NCBI GenBank assembly: GCA_003155705.1
Contig: PMEC01000197.1
Coordinates: 11,601 to 19,359, forward strand
Reading direction: 5' to 3'
From: Bacteroidales bacterium
Lineage (GTDB): Bacteria; Bacteroidota; Bacteroidia; Bacteroidales; VadinHA17
Length of the DNA stretch: 7,759 bases
The notes under the pieces were generated by a model. The model saw only the letters and a program-made list of their open reading frames with translations, had not been told where the DNA came from and did no database searches. Shown here piece after piece: positions 6,572-7,759 of the stretch (position 1 is its first letter; each line of letters starts with the position of its first letter). Both the position numbers and the translations under genes were made by a program.

Positions 6572-7759
6572 TTATGCCTTTTCAGTATCGAAACGGACCG
6601 CTCTATGCACTCCTTTTATATCTGTTATCTTCCTGATAATACCCTGAAGAACATTATTATTAGGTACCATTATAGTAAGTACACCTTCAAATGCTCCATC
6701 AGCCATGTCATAATTGAAGCTGCGGAGACTGACCTTATTTTCAGAAATTATATCAGCAATTTTATTTACTATTCCGATGTCTTCAATTCCCGTAATCTTT
6801 ATCGCACTTTTAAAAGACAGTGCATTTTTCGAATCAGACCACTTCGCTATCACAATCCTGTAAGGAAATTTTGCCATCATATATTGGGCATTCGGGCAGC
6901 TTGTGCGATGTATCTTTATACCTTCAGATATTGTTACAAATCCAAATATCCGGTCTCCGAAAACAGGATTGCAGCATTTTGAAAGCTTGTAATCCAGACC
7001 TTCAATCTTATCTTCAATTATAAGATAATCAGAATACTGTGTTCCTGTAGTATCAGAATAATCCTTCTCAGGGAAAACAGGTACCACAGTCACATTTTCT
7101 TCGGGTTCTTCCCTGATGAGAATCTCCTTGATATGAAGCAAATCAATCTTTTCGGACGCTATCATAAAATAAAGATCCTGTGCGGTTCTCATCTGAAATG
7201 AAGTCTGAAGTTTCTTAATGACTTCATCCCCGAAAGTAATTTTCCAGTTCTTTAGTCTTCTCATCAATATCTCTTTGCCTTCAGCTGCAGCCAGAGTTTT
7301 CTCTTCATTGAGTACCTGCTTAATCTTCGTCCTGGCTTTAGATGTAACGACAAAAGAGAGCCAGTCCTGCTTTGGTTTCTGATTTTTTGAAGTCAGGACA
7401 GAAACATGATCTCCGTTCTGTAAAACCTGCCTGATCGTCACATTTTTACCATTTACCTTTCCGCCGACACATGTTGATCCTACCTGAGTGTGGATTTCAA
7501 AAGCAAAATCGAGCAGCGTTGATCCGGCCTGTAACTGACGCAAATCTCCTTTCGGAGTAAAAACAAATACTTCATCAGTATATAGCCCGGAACGTACCTT
7601 ATCGATAAAAGAAGAATCCTCGGTCTCAGAAGATTCCAGTATCTCCCTCATTTTAGTCAGCCAGTTATCAAGACCACTTTCACTCTTCATACCTTTATAC
7701 AGGTAGTGGGCAGCAAGTCCTTTTTCCGCTATTTCATCCATCCTTACTGACCTGATCTG
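6572..7759 (-). CDS. rel: RelA/SpoT-type (p)ppGpp synthetase/hydrolase (Rel), C-terminal half, 5' truncated
   Basis: Stringent-response enzyme that makes and, in Rel/SpoT types, breaks (p)ppGpp on starvation. The frame is open to the right edge. The 395 visible residues begin QIRS, the end of the synthetase domain, continuing MDEIAEKGLAAHYLYK (7-22); the Met at 7741 is therefore internal, and the hydrolase and most of the synthetase domain lie outside. Next come the TGS domain (about 62-123: DEVFVFTPKG, then FEIHTQVG with His90), a helical region, the zinc-finger/CC domain (CCNP with Cys262-Cys263, then HRTSCPNA with His284 and Cys288), and a C-terminal ACT domain (about 316-389) that senses amino acids or ribosome state. 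All regulatory-domain landmarks are present. Full-length relatives are about 730-750 residues. Whether the protein is bifunctional cannot be judged, because the hydrolase His-Asp site is not in the window. GH13 follows on the same strand after 101 bases, with no clear terminator. Confidence 0.96.
   Translation of the reverse strand, partial: QIRSVRMDEIAEKGLAAHYLYKGMKSESGLDNWLTKMREILESSETEDSSFIDKVRSGLYTDEVFVFTPKGDLRQLQAGSTLLDFAFEIHTQVGSTCVGGKVNGKNVTIRQVLQNGDHVSVLTSKNQKPKQDWLSFVVTSKARTKIKQVLNEEKTLAAAEGKEILMRRLKNWKITFGDEVIKKLQTSFQMRTAQDLYFMIASEKIDLLHIKEILIREEPEENVTVVPVFPEKDYSDTTGTQYSDYLIIEDKIEGLDYKLSKCCNPVFGDRIFGFVTISEGIKIHRTSCPNAQYMMAKFPYRIVIAKWSDSKNALSFKSAIKITGIEDIGIVNKIADIISENKVSLRSFNYDMADGAFEGVLTIMVPNNNVLQGIIRKITDIKGVHRAVRFDTEKA

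Noticed and set aside
6428..6982. Plus-strand open frame of 184 residues across the GH13-rel gap
   Set aside because: Most of it is antisense to the Rel ACT and zinc-finger domains, and it resembles no family I know.
1..7759. CRISPR arrays, tRNA or rRNA genes, insertion sequences, prophage or defence genes
   Set aside because: Reading both strands showed no spaced repeat array, no tRNA-like fold, no transposase or integrase motif and no terminal inverted repeats.

Overview
The window reads as chromosomal DNA of a member of the Bacteroidota, probably class Bacteroidia. The dnaE-type and Rel-type proteins at its two ends resemble the Bacteroidota forms of those families. None of the gene starts has a Shine-Dalgarno sequence at normal spacing. 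GH13, tal and pgi each start directly behind AATAAAA, the A-rich, SD-less context typical of that phylum. The assignment rests on remembered family resemblance and start context, not on a database search.

Layout: a plus-strand gene cut by the left edge (1-1317) is the C-terminal part of a DNA polymerase III alpha-type polymerase (DnaE), most like the short DnaE2/ImuC-like class. It converges on a run of five minus-strand genes. A 108-base AT-rich junction (1318-1425) separates them and holds a four-copy GGTNCTN heptamer array and two perfect palindromes. In transcription order the minus-strand genes are rel (7759-6572, 5' end outside the window), a cytoplasmic GH13 glycosidase of unassigned specificity (6470-4977), transaldolase (4885-3809), glucose-6-phosphate isomerase (3797-2154) and 6-phosphogluconolactonase (2124-1426). 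Every gap is under 110 bases; tal-pgi is 11 and pgi-pgl is 29, so tal-pgi-pgl is very probably one transcript. GH13 and rel, with 91- and 101-base gaps, may be separate units.

Together, tal, pgi and pgl form part of the sugar-phosphate network linking glycolysis and the pentose phosphate pathway. Pgl acts in the oxidative branch, Tal in the non-oxidative branch, and Pgi recycles fructose 6-phosphate to glucose 6-phosphate. The enzymes on either side of Pgl (Zwf and Gnd) are not in this window. The GH13 enzyme could supply glucose units from storage or imported alpha-glucans; that is inference from position. Rel is a stringent-response enzyme and its link to this cluster may be only positional.

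No RNA gene, CRISPR array, insertion sequence or prophage gene was found, and most of the window is conserved core metabolism. The least explained parts are the convergent junction, where one palindrome matches TTGAT-N4-ATCAA exactly, and the exact substrate of the GH13 protein.
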